From: Segatella copri
GTDB lineage: Bacteria > Bacteroidota > Bacteroidia > Bacteroidales > Bacteroidaceae
Assembly (NCBI RefSeq): GCF_002224675.1
Contig: NZ_NMPZ01000004.1
Coordinates: forward strand, 62,001 to 126,000
Length of the DNA stretch: 64,000 bases
Reading direction: 5' to 3'
Part shown: positions 36,836 through 44,107 of the stretch, piece by piece
Numbering within the stretch: the first letter of the stretch is position 1
Layout of the letters: the number at the start of each line of letters is the position of its first letter
Program-made: the position numbers and the translations under genes
The notes under the pieces: generated by a model
The model's database searches: none
What the model was told of the DNA's origin: nothing
Seen by the model: the letters and a program-made list of their open reading frames with translations, nothing else

Positions 36836-37594
36836 CTAACCTAGCATGGTAATTGCATCGAAATATTTACCTAAGTCATATTTTTTGTTGATGCAAATGT
36901 ATGGAACCTCTTCTTTTTCGAATGTTACGATTCGATCTAGTGTATAATATCCCAATTGATTGTACTGCTTTGTCCATGCCAGCAAGAACCACCTATTATT
37001 ATGTAGCTTTATATAGTAGGGATGGCATGTTACTTCAAACTCGCGTTGGTTGAATGTGCGATAGTAAATCTTGAGAGGCTGCTTGTTGATGATGGCATCT
37101 ACAAGATTTGGAAGATGTTCCAATCCTTTAAGGCTGTACGTTTCTTCTGCGCTTGGAATCTTTCCGCTTATACCTAATCTTTCTTCAAGATTTAGGATGA
37201 TTTCATGCAGAAAAGTTAGTTCGGATGAATCTTTATATTCCTCATACGTTTTTACGGATATATATAGGGGTCTTAAAGTTGAACATATTTTCTTTAACTC
37301 TTCAAAGGAGAGTTTATTATAAAACATACGGTAGCATGGATCTTCGTATCCGTAATAGCATTTTTCTCCATCTTCCATAGGATAAGATATAATCTGTGTA
37401 TCAAAAGCTATGTAGTTTTGTATAGCATTGATATCGTCATCCACCAGGCTTGGTAGAATCGAGAAAGATGAATCGCCGAAAAGGGCTTCGTCCATTCTTG
37501 CTGTAAGTTCTTCGTATGTATATTTATGCTCCTTATCCGATAAGCACCAGTCTAAGATAAGGAATCTCAATTGGGTGATTTTATCAAATTTCAT
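36836..37594 (-). CDS. WYL-type regulator lacking its C-terminal domain
   Basis: A 252-residue paralogue of the WYL protein at 23569. It shares the N-terminal segment (QLRFLILDWCLSD…KYTYEEL), the linker and the WYL core (IYYRTFNQ, CHPYYIKLHNNRWFLL, YTLDRI). It stops at KYFDAITMLG, exactly where the 340-residue paralogue enters its WCX domain. No continuation in another frame is recognisable downstream, and a MITE-like element lies 100 bp beyond. It may be a truncated remnant or a short co-regulator acting with its paralogue. It overlaps the gene at 37584 by 11 bp, implying co-expression. Confidence 0.75.
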   Translation of the reverse strand: MKFDKITQLRFLILDWCLSDKEHKYTYEELTARMDEALFGDSSFSILPSLVDDDINAIQNYIAFDTQIISYPMEDGEKCYYGYEDPCYRMFYNKLSFEELKKICSTLRPLYISVKTYEEYKDSSELTFLHEIILNLEERLGISGKIPSAEETYSLKGLEHLPNLVDAIINKQPLKIYYRTFNQREFEVTCHPYYIKLHNNRWFLLAWTKQYNQLGYYTLDRIVTFEKEEVPYICINKKYDLGKYFDAITMLG

Positions 37595-38033
37595 AATCTC
37601 TATTTTTAAATTCTACTTTAGTATTCATGAGTCTTGTGCCAATTTCTTGGAAGGTCTTGATGATTGTATCACGCTGTTTTTCGCGTGGAACCTTCAAACG
37701 ATTGGCATAATGGGAAAGCAGACCTTTGTTGATGTGCGTTGCCTTACTTAGAGTTGCCAGCGGAACATATGTATTATATGCCTTAAGGAGGGAAGCTACA
37801 TCTGCAAATTGATACGTAAAATCATACTCTTGATTTTTATACCACTCAGGATACCTGTTGTCTGTTTTCAGGAATTCTGGTTCTAAGATTTCAATACATC
37901 CTTCTGCTAACTGGATGAATTGATTGAAATCTGGTGATTCGATTTTCTCCACGACATCAAGGCCTAATTCTTGATATACGTAGCCTTCAAATTGTGATTT
38001 TTCCCATTTTATATATATAATGTAATGTCTCAT
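37584..38033 (-). CDS. HicB-like/HTH small regulator with paired operators
   Basis: About 149 residues from the ATG at 38033 (MRHYIIYIKWEKSQFEGYVYQ). The N-terminal half has the beta-strand/helix look of HicB-type antitoxins (…FEGYVYQELGLDVVEKIESPDFNQFIQLAEGCIE). The C-terminal half has a Cro-like HTH (ATLSKATHINKGLLSHYANRLKVPREKQ). A longer frame begins at 38060, but it would start inside the promoter. Two copies of a GTATTC-N4-GAATAC operator flank the -33/-7 region, a classic autoregulated promoter. No HicA toxin is visible nearby; the overlapping partner is the short WYL gene. Antitoxin-like ancestry is inferred, not proven. Confidence 0.7.
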   Translation of the reverse strand: MRHYIIYIKWEKSQFEGYVYQELGLDVVEKIESPDFNQFIQLAEGCIEILEPEFLKTDNRYPEWYKNQEYDFTYQFADVASLLKAYNTYVPLATLSKATHINKGLLSHYANRLKVPREKQRDTIIKTFQEIGTRLMNTKVEFKNRDYEI

Positions 38034-38047
38034 GTTTCTTTTTGGTG

Positions 38048-38079
38048 CAAAGGTATTCAACTAAATACTTATAACCAAA
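38048..38079 (-). promoter_or_regulatory. Canonical Bacteroidetes promoter of the HicB/HTH-like gene
   Basis: On the minus strand TTTG (38079-38076) is followed after 20 bp by TACCTTTG (38055-38048), 14 bp before the ATG at 38033. The -7 box overlaps operator copy 1. Confidence 0.8.
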
Positions 38080-38109
38080 TTAATAAAGTTAAAGTATTCA
38101 AACGAATAC
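38053..38109. promoter_or_regulatory. Two operator copies GTATTC-N4-GAATAC
   Basis: Copy 2 at 38094-38109 is a perfect dyad. Copy 1 at 38053-38068 (GTATTC-N4-AAATAC) has one mismatch and overlaps the -7 box. The copies are 41 bp apart, about four helical turns, and bracket the -33 element, suiting cooperative autorepression. Confidence 0.75.
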
Positions 38110-38190
38110 CATATTGTTGAAAATATGATGTGTTTTTATTCTGTTTCTTAACAAAGGTTAAAGTTTTTGTGCATTTGTCAAGGATTCTCC

Positions 38191-38210
38191 TCGCGTGCGC
38201 GCGTGCGCGA
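38191..38210. other. Alternating CG/TG purine-pyrimidine tract
   Basis: TCGCGTGCGC followed by GCGTGCGCGA is a 20-bp run of alternating pyrimidine and purine in an A/T-rich spacer, a sequence type prone to Z-DNA. It lies between divergent promoters, about 110 bp upstream of the promoter at 38304. Confidence 0.6.
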
Positions 38211-38303
38211 CTTTCTTTGTAATTGCGTTTTTGGGGGTTGTCTTATTTGTAAATAAATCGCTTTTTACCAAGATTTTAGCCTCTGAAAAAAACGCTGATT
38301 TTG

Positions 38304-38335
38304 TTTGGAACTTATGGGGGAAAATTATACCTTTG
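38304..38335 (+). promoter_or_regulatory. Canonical promoter of the secreted-protein gene
   Basis: TTTG (38304-38307), a 20-bp spacer, then TACCTTTG (38328-38335). The untranslated leader to 38486 would be about 145 nt. Confidence 0.8.
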
Positions 38336-38485
38336 CCGCCGAGATGCAGAAATGCTCTCGACATTTATAGCTCTTTGGGATAACTGTGTTTAGGCCTGAA
38401 TATGTAACACATGGAGCTCCTACCCATTGGCTATGATAGTGAGAGACAATGATAATAATATAACCGTTTAAAAAGAAAGAAAACA

Positions 38486-39202
38486 ATGAAGAAGATTTTG
38501 TTTTTGATAGCTGCGTGTGCTTTGTTCAGCAATGCGCATGCACAGAGGGTAGTAGCTCCAGAGCCTGAGTTCATTAATAGCTATTGCGTGCTGACGAGTG
38601 ATTCTACCTATGATGTCCTGCCTAAGGAGAGTGGCAAGGTGGAGAAGCACCAGAGCAAGTTCTCCAAGTTCTCCAAGATTGCCGGTGCGGTGAGTGATCT
38701 CGGTTTTGCCGGTGGACTGGTGGGTGCCAGCACGGGCAGCTTGTCTGGTTTGGAGGCCGGAGTGAGAGTGATGGGTACGGCTGCTGGTGTGGGCATGGCT
38801 GCAGATGCAGTGAACACGCTGCCTGGAGTTGAGGGTATGGATATTGCCTTTGAAGGAGGACGTTCTGCCTATACTGTGAAGAAGTCTGGCAATGGTCTTC
38901 GCCTGCTTATCAAGGCGGAGAAGAATGAGGTGGATCCTATGGGTATTTACCGAATTGTACGATTCAAGGCTTCCAAGAAAGACAGACGAATTCAGTGGAT
39001 GACTTTCAAGCCTTCCTTGCTGGGTAGTTCCGATGCCAGGAAGAAGGGATTTTTGGCCTTCACGGGTCACAAGTATGGCAATCAGAGTTATCTGATAGAT
39101 ATTCCTGCTTCTGAATTGGAGCCGGGTGAGTATGGTATCGTCTTCATGGCTGTGGCTTCTGCCCAGGAGATTCCTGTGGGGACTTTTAGTGTAATCAAGT
39201 AA
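38486..39202 (+). CDS. Secreted/periplasmic hypothetical protein
   Basis: A 238-residue protein with a clear type I signal peptide (MKKILFLIAACALFSNAHAQ, cleavage after AHA). A glycine/alanine-rich central stretch (about 60-110: KIAGAVSDLGFAGGLVGAS…GVRVMGTAAGVGMAAD) could be membrane-active or glycine-zipper-like. The C-terminal half is beta-rich (LLIKAEKNEVDPMGIYRIVRFKASKKDRRIQW…) and ends with EIPVGTFSVIK. I do not recognise a named family. Two tiny membrane-protein genes and a NYN nuclease gene follow closely on the same strand and may be co-transcribed. Confidence 0.8.
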   Translation: MKKILFLIAACALFSNAHAQRVVAPEPEFINSYCVLTSDSTYDVLPKESGKVEKHQSKFSKFSKIAGAVSDLGFAGGLVGASTGSLSGLEAGVRVMGTAAGVGMAADAVNTLPGVEGMDIAFEGGRSAYTVKKSGNGLRLLIKAEKNEVDPMGIYRIVRFKASKKDRRIQWMTFKPSLLGSSDARKKGFLAFTGHKYGNQSYLIDIPASELEPGEYGIVFMAVASAQEIPVGTFSVIK

Positions 39203-39214
39203 AAGCGTTGGATT

Positions 39215-39364
39215 ATGGAGATTTTATTTTTGTTGCTGTTGTTTGGAGTGCTTGGCAAGGGAACAACGAAAGCTGTGATGGGGGATGGCAAGAAAAGAAA
39301 GCCAAAGACCAATTGGGACAGGTTGAGTTACGAGCAGAAGGCTTGGCTTCATGATCATTCTTGA
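39215..39364 (+). CDS. Tiny single-pass membrane protein (49 aa)
   Basis: ATG at 39215 encodes MEILFLLLLFGVLGKGTTK… and then a basic tail ending KAWLHDHS. One N-terminal hydrophobic helix is followed by a Lys/Arg-rich cytosolic segment with a WDRLSYEQKAWL motif. The gene begins 12 bp after the upstream stop and overlaps the next small gene. Its end is reached in a different frame from its neighbours, so it is not a shadow of a larger gene. Function unknown. Confidence 0.55.
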   Translation: MEILFLLLLFGVLGKGTTKAVMGDGKKRKPKTNWDRLSYEQKAWLHDHS

Positions 39365-39509
39365 TATTGTCATTAGGATCACTGACAAGGGAGTGGATGC
39401 CGCTACAAGCTATTTTACGATTTCCTTCTCCCTTTGTCTTGCCATTGCTGTGGGGGTGCTTATCTGGATCAATACCCCTCGGGGCAAGAAGTGGCTTGAT
39501 GAACTTTAA
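39351..39509 (+). CDS. Tiny membrane protein (52 aa)
   Basis: ATG at 39351 encodes MIILDIVIRITDKGVDAATS, then a hydrophobic helix (FTISFSLCLAIAVGVLIWI) and a short basic tail RGKKWLDEL. It overlaps the preceding 49-residue gene by 14 bp in another frame, a sign of translational coupling, and ends 10 bp before the NYN gene. Function unknown. Confidence 0.5.
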   Translation: MIILDIVIRITDKGVDAATSYFTISFSLCLAIAVGVLIWINTPRGKKWLDEL

Positions 39510-39519
39510 ATGGTAGGTT

Positions 39520-40299
39520 ATGGTTCAAGAACGTAAGATTGCATTATTGGTGGATGCTGAGAATGTGTCTCATCATCGCATCGGGCAGGTGATGACAGCT
39601 GTCAAGAACAACCTGGGTGGCTTGGTTACTGTCAAGCGTATATATGCTGATTGGACCAAGCCCAATCTCTCCGCATGGAAGGCTGAGCTTCGGAAGCATG
39701 CCTTCCTTCCCATTCAGCAGTATTCATTTACCTCTGGTAAGAACTCTACGGATTTTGCCCTGGTGATTGATGCCATGGATTTGTTGTATCAGAACGATAT
39801 AGATGTGTTTTACATCGTATCCAGTGACAGTGATTTCACTAGGCTGGCCATGCGCATCAGGGAGTCTGGGAAGATGGTGATTGGTATGGGAGAGAAGAAG
39901 ACACCTGAGTCTTTTGTCATGGCTTGTCACGATTACATCTTCTTTGACGGGAATCATGATGATTGTGGTTCCGCATCCTCTGTCTCCAGTTCTCCTAGTG
40001 CTGGTAGTAAGGAGAAGGGAAGTACTTCTCAGAAGATGACTCCTGGGATCAGCCGGAAACTCATAGCCTTGTTAAGGGAGGTGGTCAGTGAGGCTGCAGA
40101 GAGCGATGGTTGGTCTGAACTGGGGTGTGTGGCCAGTAGGCTTCATCTCAGGAAACCGGGCTTCAAGGTCAAGACCTATGGTTTCAGCAAGTTCATCAAG
40201 CTTATTGATGCTTGCGGTGATTCTTTCCTTATTGACCTGGATCATCCTATCAGGAAGAAAAAGAAGACCATTCGGAAAGTTTGTTTGAAGAATCGGTAG
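39520..40299 (+). CDS. NYN-domain (LabA/DUF88) ribonuclease-like protein with OST-HTH/LOTUS domain
   Basis: A 259-residue protein. The NYN domain (about 5-145) shows the PIN-like acidic set: LLVDAEN (Asp12, Asn15), NSTDFALVIDAMDLL (Asp78, Asp84) and VSSDSDFTRLA (Asp103, Asp105). A Ser/Gly-rich linker (about 148-172) leads to a C-terminal LOTUS/OST-HTH domain (about 178-245: KLIALLREVVSEAAESDGW…LHLRKPGFKVKTYGFSKFIKLI), which binds RNA in other proteins. The tail is strongly basic. Expected activity is metal-dependent RNA cleavage. It lies between a secreted protein and a defence helicase; its place in either is not established. Confidence 0.88.
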   Translation: MVQERKIALLVDAENVSHHRIGQVMTAVKNNLGGLVTVKRIYADWTKPNLSAWKAELRKHAFLPIQQYSFTSGKNSTDFALVIDAMDLLYQNDIDVFYIVSSDSDFTRLAMRIRESGKMVIGMGEKKTPESFVMACHDYIFFDGNHDDCGSASSVSSSPSAGSKEKGSTSQKMTPGISRKLIALLREVVSEAAESDGWSELGCVASRLHLRKPGFKVKTYGFSKFIKLIDACGDSFLIDLDHPIRKKKKTIRKVCLKNR

Positions 40300-40359
40300 A
40301 ATTGTAGGAAATGGCTTGTTTAAGTGCAGGTCATTTCTTTTTTTTGAATATTTTTGTTT

Positions 40360-40380
40360 GCTGCGCAGATAGGCTGCACA
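40360..40380. promoter_or_regulatory. Dyad operator D: CTGCGCAG-N5-CTGCACAG
   Basis: The two arms are symmetric except for one base. It ends 9 bp before the TAATTTTG box at 40390, covering the -33 region. The spacer ATAGG equals that of operator C. Confidence 0.75.
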
Positions 40381-40389
40381 GAAATATCG

Positions 40390-40397
40390 TAATTTTG
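40390..40397 (+). promoter_or_regulatory. -7 box TAATTTTG of the helicase/PIWI-RE-like operon
   Basis: TAATTTTG fits TAnnTTTG and lies 26 bp before the ATG at 40424. The GTG of the longer open frame begins with the last base of this box, so translation should start at 40424. Confidence 0.75.
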
Positions 40398-40423
40398 TGG
40401 GCAAATTTAATTTTTTAATTAGT

Positions 40424-43400
40424 ATGGCAGATAAAAAGGAAGAATTAAGCAGTCATGTGGAGAACATATTCAAGCAGTATGTTCATCCTGGACTTTACAT
40501 CTGTGATTTGGCCACAGGTGGTGGCAAGTCATATACTATTGGCAAGCTTACCTGTGAGTTTTATCCCAAGCATTTTGAACGCATCATCATCCTGTGTGTT
40601 CAGAACAAGCTTATTGAGGGTATGAACCGTGAGATTGAGAAGTTCATCGATCAGGATGGGGGACTTAAGAGTGATGAGAAGCTTATTGTCGAGAACAATG
40701 CCGAGGTGGTATTGAAGGCCTGTGGCAGTGGCTCCTTGAAGTCTTTGCTGGATGAAATGGTGTATCAGGTGGGTGAGCTTCGCAAGTATCATGCAGTGGG
40801 TAATCTGGAGGGCAAGATTCAGCAGGTCAGGAAATATGTAGCCAGTCTTGAAACTTGGGTAAGGATCTTGGAGGATGATCCTAACAATGCTTCTGCTAAG
40901 GAGGCTGTCAATGAAGTGGAGCAAAAAATCAGATATGCAATCAAGAATTTCTTCAATACCTACAAGCATCTTCTTCAAGCTGATGGTGTTGTGAAGAATG
41001 TGAGCATCAAGTATGTCTTGAAGCATTTTCCTTCGCTAGAGAAGGTCTATCCTCAGGTAAACCTACATAGCAAGAAGGTCTTGCTCATGACGGTTCAAAA
41101 AGCGACGTATGGCATTGATCCAATTCTGTCTGAGAGTGTTCATCTCAAGAATTTCACGGATAAGCAGACCTTGATCATCGTTGATGAATCTGACCAGGCT
41201 GCTGTGGCCATGCGTGATGTCATCATTGAGCAGGCATGCAACAAGCTAGGGGGAGAGAACAGATACAGCAGGGGATATCTGGGCTACTTGCAATATCTGG
41301 ACCTGGTGAATAGCCGGAACGAGCTTTCCACTGCCTACTACGATGATAAGCTTGTAGGAGCCCTTGAAAAGGGGCAGAGCATCATACTGGAGAATTGGAA
41401 GCGCAAGATGGGAAATGTGGTTCCTTACAAGAATATTTTCCTGAGAAGTTCTGAGCCGATTGATTCATATCGCAGGGGCGTGTTTTTTTCTGGTTCGCTC
41501 TTTAAGCTTGATATTGGCAGCGGTAAGGAGAAAGGACGCGCCTATATCTGTTACAAGCATGGAGAGAAAGAGTTTCGGTTGGGACACAGCCTGGATGGAG
41601 AAGACTTAAGGAAGGAGTTTCAAGTGGTGGTGCCATTGGATGACTTTCTGCGAATGGTAGGTGGCAATGTAACTGCTGTCAAAAAGCAGCTCTGCAATCT
41701 CATTCAGGAATCTCTGAAGCGCAGGCAGGAAGAATTCAGGATCATGGTAGATGACAAGGATCAGTATATGGGTTGGCCAACACAGGAACGTGAGACCCAT
41801 ACGCTGATGGCCCGTTTTGAAAGTGGGGCTGAGAAAATCATAGAACAGCAGCTGCTTGACTACATGACCAATCGCAAGAACCTGGATATCATGGCTGATG
41901 ACAAGAAGATCAAGATGGCGGACGACTCCTTCTACATGCAGGGGTGTCAGCTTTATCAGGAAGATATAGATGACAGGGACAGTGCACATCGTGTAAGGCT
42001 TTCTTGCAGGGAGATTACTACAACTCCGGAGAAGATTCTGTATAGTTTGGTGATTTCTGGTCAGGTGACCGTGGTTTTGTGCTCTGCCACTGCTTCAAGC
42101 AAGTCGGTCATCAGCAACCTGGATATTGATCATCTCAAGTTTGTATTGGGGGATCGTGTTCATACATTATCCGAGGAGGAAAGTGAGAAGTTTGATGCAT
42201 TGGTGGCTGCCACTTATCCTAAGGGACATCGTGTTTATACCGAATCCCTTCAGCATTACCGCTATGCTGACAAGAGAAAGGAGAAGGTAAGGTTGCCGGA
42301 TCATTATCGCAGGATGTTCAGTCAGGATGCGGTAGATGATGGATATGTTGATGAATGGTTCAAGCTTGCAAGAGAGCGTGTATACAAGACTGGTGGTGAG
42401 AGCAGTGATCCTACTTTTGAATTTTATCGCATCTATCAGTTCATAGAGGCCTATCACTGGTTCTACACGCATGATGATATTCACAGCATGCTGTTTTTCC
42501 AGAACAGGTCAGCAGTGAAGGACAAGGCCTTGATGACGCAGATGAGGGTATTGGCATGTCTCATAGACGGGTCTTACAAGGACCAGCTGAAGAGCGGGGA
42601 TTTTGATGATGGGTTGCCTGAATGGGAAAATGAGCATCTTTTCATGTCCAACAACCTTCAGGAAGTGGAGCAAGTGGTGTTGAATGGTTTGAGTGATGGC
42701 AGCCTTTCAAAGGTGATGCTTGTGACCGCTTATGGCAGTTTCAAGGCAGGTGCCAACCTTCAATATCAGGTTCCTGAGGGCTTGGACTTTTTAAAGGGAG
42801 ACAACTGGGAGAAGGATGAGTCTAAGCTCAAGAAGGATTGGGATGCCATTTATCTCCAGAGCCCTACTTCCTATCTGACCATGGATGGTGACAGGACAGG
42901 CTTGGCTGATGAACAGGGAATTTATCGGGTGATGATGTCTTTGATGATGCTCAAGGAACGTGGCTGGCTCTCTCCCAACCAGGTTAAAAGATGGTTGGAT
43001 TGTGCCGTTTCCGGGGGTAAGCTCTACTTCCGTGAAGAGTCTGTAGCCAGGGACAAGGCCTCCTGGGCACTGACCATACTGGAGCAGGCTGTGGGCAGAA
43101 TCTGCAGAACCAGGAATAAGCCTCATACTACCTACATTCTTTATGACGAGGATATGAAGGGCTACTTTATGAGAGTTGGTCTTCAAAAGTCGCAGACTAT
43201 GGAGTTCAAGGCTTTGGTCAGCGATGTTGTGGCTCATTATGGTGAATCGGACATGGATATGTGTCGGGTGGATGCAGAAAAGCGAATGAATGACGCTGCT
43301 GAAGCCAGGAGAGCATTGAACAGGATGAGACGAAATGCTCTTCATTTTACTCCACATCCTTTTTCAGATGAAGAGGATTTTGATGAGGATGAGGAGCAAA

Positions 43401-44107
43401 ATGGTATTCCATTCAGGGTCAGGAATGGTCAGATCATGAACCAATACTACAAGCAGACCATTATTACCCAGCCTGTCATAGATAGTTTTGAAGAGCTGAC
43501 GGAGAAGAGCAAGATAGTCACCTTCCTTCATAAGTGTTATGGGGATTGGGCAAGAAATGATCTTGGAGAGATTGAGGGCTCTTCGGTTTCTCCTTCGTCT
43601 GTCCGCTTGGATATATTGATGAAGAATGACGTGATTCGTGCTCATTTTGAGCAGAATGGTTATGCAACGGAATGGAAGCCTGGAGGTTTGATTCTACATC
43701 CGGAGATTTTGATGGCAGACTATGCCGGTGAGATTGGTGAAGAGGCATTCAGGGCATTGGTTCTCCGCTATACCCATTGTGATGAAGATGCTTTTGCACA
43801 TTTGGAGGGAAGGGATTACGAGCTGGCTGACTTTGTCATCAATGATGCCGATGGCAACCACAAGGTAGCTTTTGATGTAAAAAACATGAATCCTCTTATT
43901 GAGCATAATGACAGAGAGGGTGATCTGGCTACTTCCAGGAAGCGAATGATCAAGGAAGAAAGACTCGGCTGTCCTCTTTATACGGTCAACATGCTCAAGA
44001 TGCCGGATGACTCTATGGATTCACATGAGATTTGCGGGGTTATTGACAAGGAAGGTCATGTGATTCCTGAGGTAATGGAAAGGATTAAGAAACTCATAGA
44101 AAGTTAA
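40424..44107 (+). CDS. DEAD-like helicase with C-terminal PD-(D/E)XK nuclease domain
   Basis: A 1227-residue protein from the ATG at 40424 (MADKKEELSS). Helicase motifs: Walker A ATGGGKSYT (about 31-39), DESD (about 254), an SAT motif (about 555), a YGSFKAGANLQY segment and motif VI QAVGRICR (about 888). The C-terminal ~130 residues look like a restriction-type nuclease: GEEAFRALV (Glu near 1105), ELADFVI (Asp near 1134) and VAFDVKN (D-x-K near 1149). The sequence type is closer to DinG/type III-like helicases than to the DUF1998 helicase at 24834. It abuts the gene at 44108 with no gap. A helicase and nuclease next to a PIWI-like gene match the known pPIWI-RE module. Confidence 0.8.
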   Translation: MADKKEELSSHVENIFKQYVHPGLYICDLATGGGKSYTIGKLTCEFYPKHFERIIILCVQNKLIEGMNREIEKFIDQDGGLKSDEKLIVENNAEVVLKACGSGSLKSLLDEMVYQVGELRKYHAVGNLEGKIQQVRKYVASLETWVRILEDDPNNASAKEAVNEVEQKIRYAIKNFFNTYKHLLQADGVVKNVSIKYVLKHFPSLEKVYPQVNLHSKKVLLMTVQKATYGIDPILSESVHLKNFTDKQTLIIVDESDQAAVAMRDVIIEQACNKLGGENRYSRGYLGYLQYLDLVNSRNELSTAYYDDKLVGALEKGQSIILENWKRKMGNVVPYKNIFLRSSEPIDSYRRGVFFSGSLFKLDIGSGKEKGRAYICYKHGEKEFRLGHSLDGEDLRKEFQVVVPLDDFLRMVGGNVTAVKKQLCNLIQESLKRRQEEFRIMVDDKDQYMGWPTQERETHTLMARFESGAEKIIEQQLLDYMTNRKNLDIMADDKKIKMADDSFYMQGCQLYQEDIDDRDSAHRVRLSCREITTTPEKILYSLVISGQVTVVLCSATASSKSVISNLDIDHLKFVLGDRVHTLSEEESEKFDALVAATYPKGHRVYTESLQHYRYADKRKEKVRLPDHYRRMFSQDAVDDGYVDEWFKLARERVYKTGGESSDPTFEFYRIYQFIEAYHWFYTHDDIHSMLFFQNRSAVKDKALMTQMRVLACLIDGSYKDQLKSGDFDDGLPEWENEHLFMSNNLQEVEQVVLNGLSDGSLSKVMLVTAYGSFKAGANLQYQVPEGLDFLKGDNWEKDESKLKKDWDAIYLQSPTSYLTMDGDRTGLADEQGIYRVMMSLMMLKERGWLSPNQVKRWLDCAVSGGKLYFREESVARDKASWALTILEQAVGRICRTRNKPHTTYILYDEDMKGYFMRVGLQKSQTMEFKALVSDVVAHYGESDMDMCRVDAEKRMNDAAEARRALNRMRRNALHFTPHPFSDEEDFDEDEEQNGIPFRVRNGQIMNQYYKQTIITQPVIDSFEELTEKSKIVTFLHKCYGDWARNDLGEIEGSSVSPSSVRLDILMKNDVIRAHFEQNGYATEWKPGGLILHPEILMADYAGEIGEEAFRALVLRYTHCDEDAFAHLEGRDYELADFVINDADGNHKVAFDVKNMNPLIEHNDREGDLATSRKRMIKEERLGCPLYTVNMLKMPDDSMDSHEICGVIDKEGHVIPEVMERIKKLIES

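Noticed and set aside
38468..39070. 200-residue minus-strand frame
   Set aside because: It is antisense to a gene with a clear signal peptide, and its composition is non-natural.
42791..43357. 188-residue minus-strand frame
   Set aside because: It is antisense to helicase motifs of the plus-strand gene.
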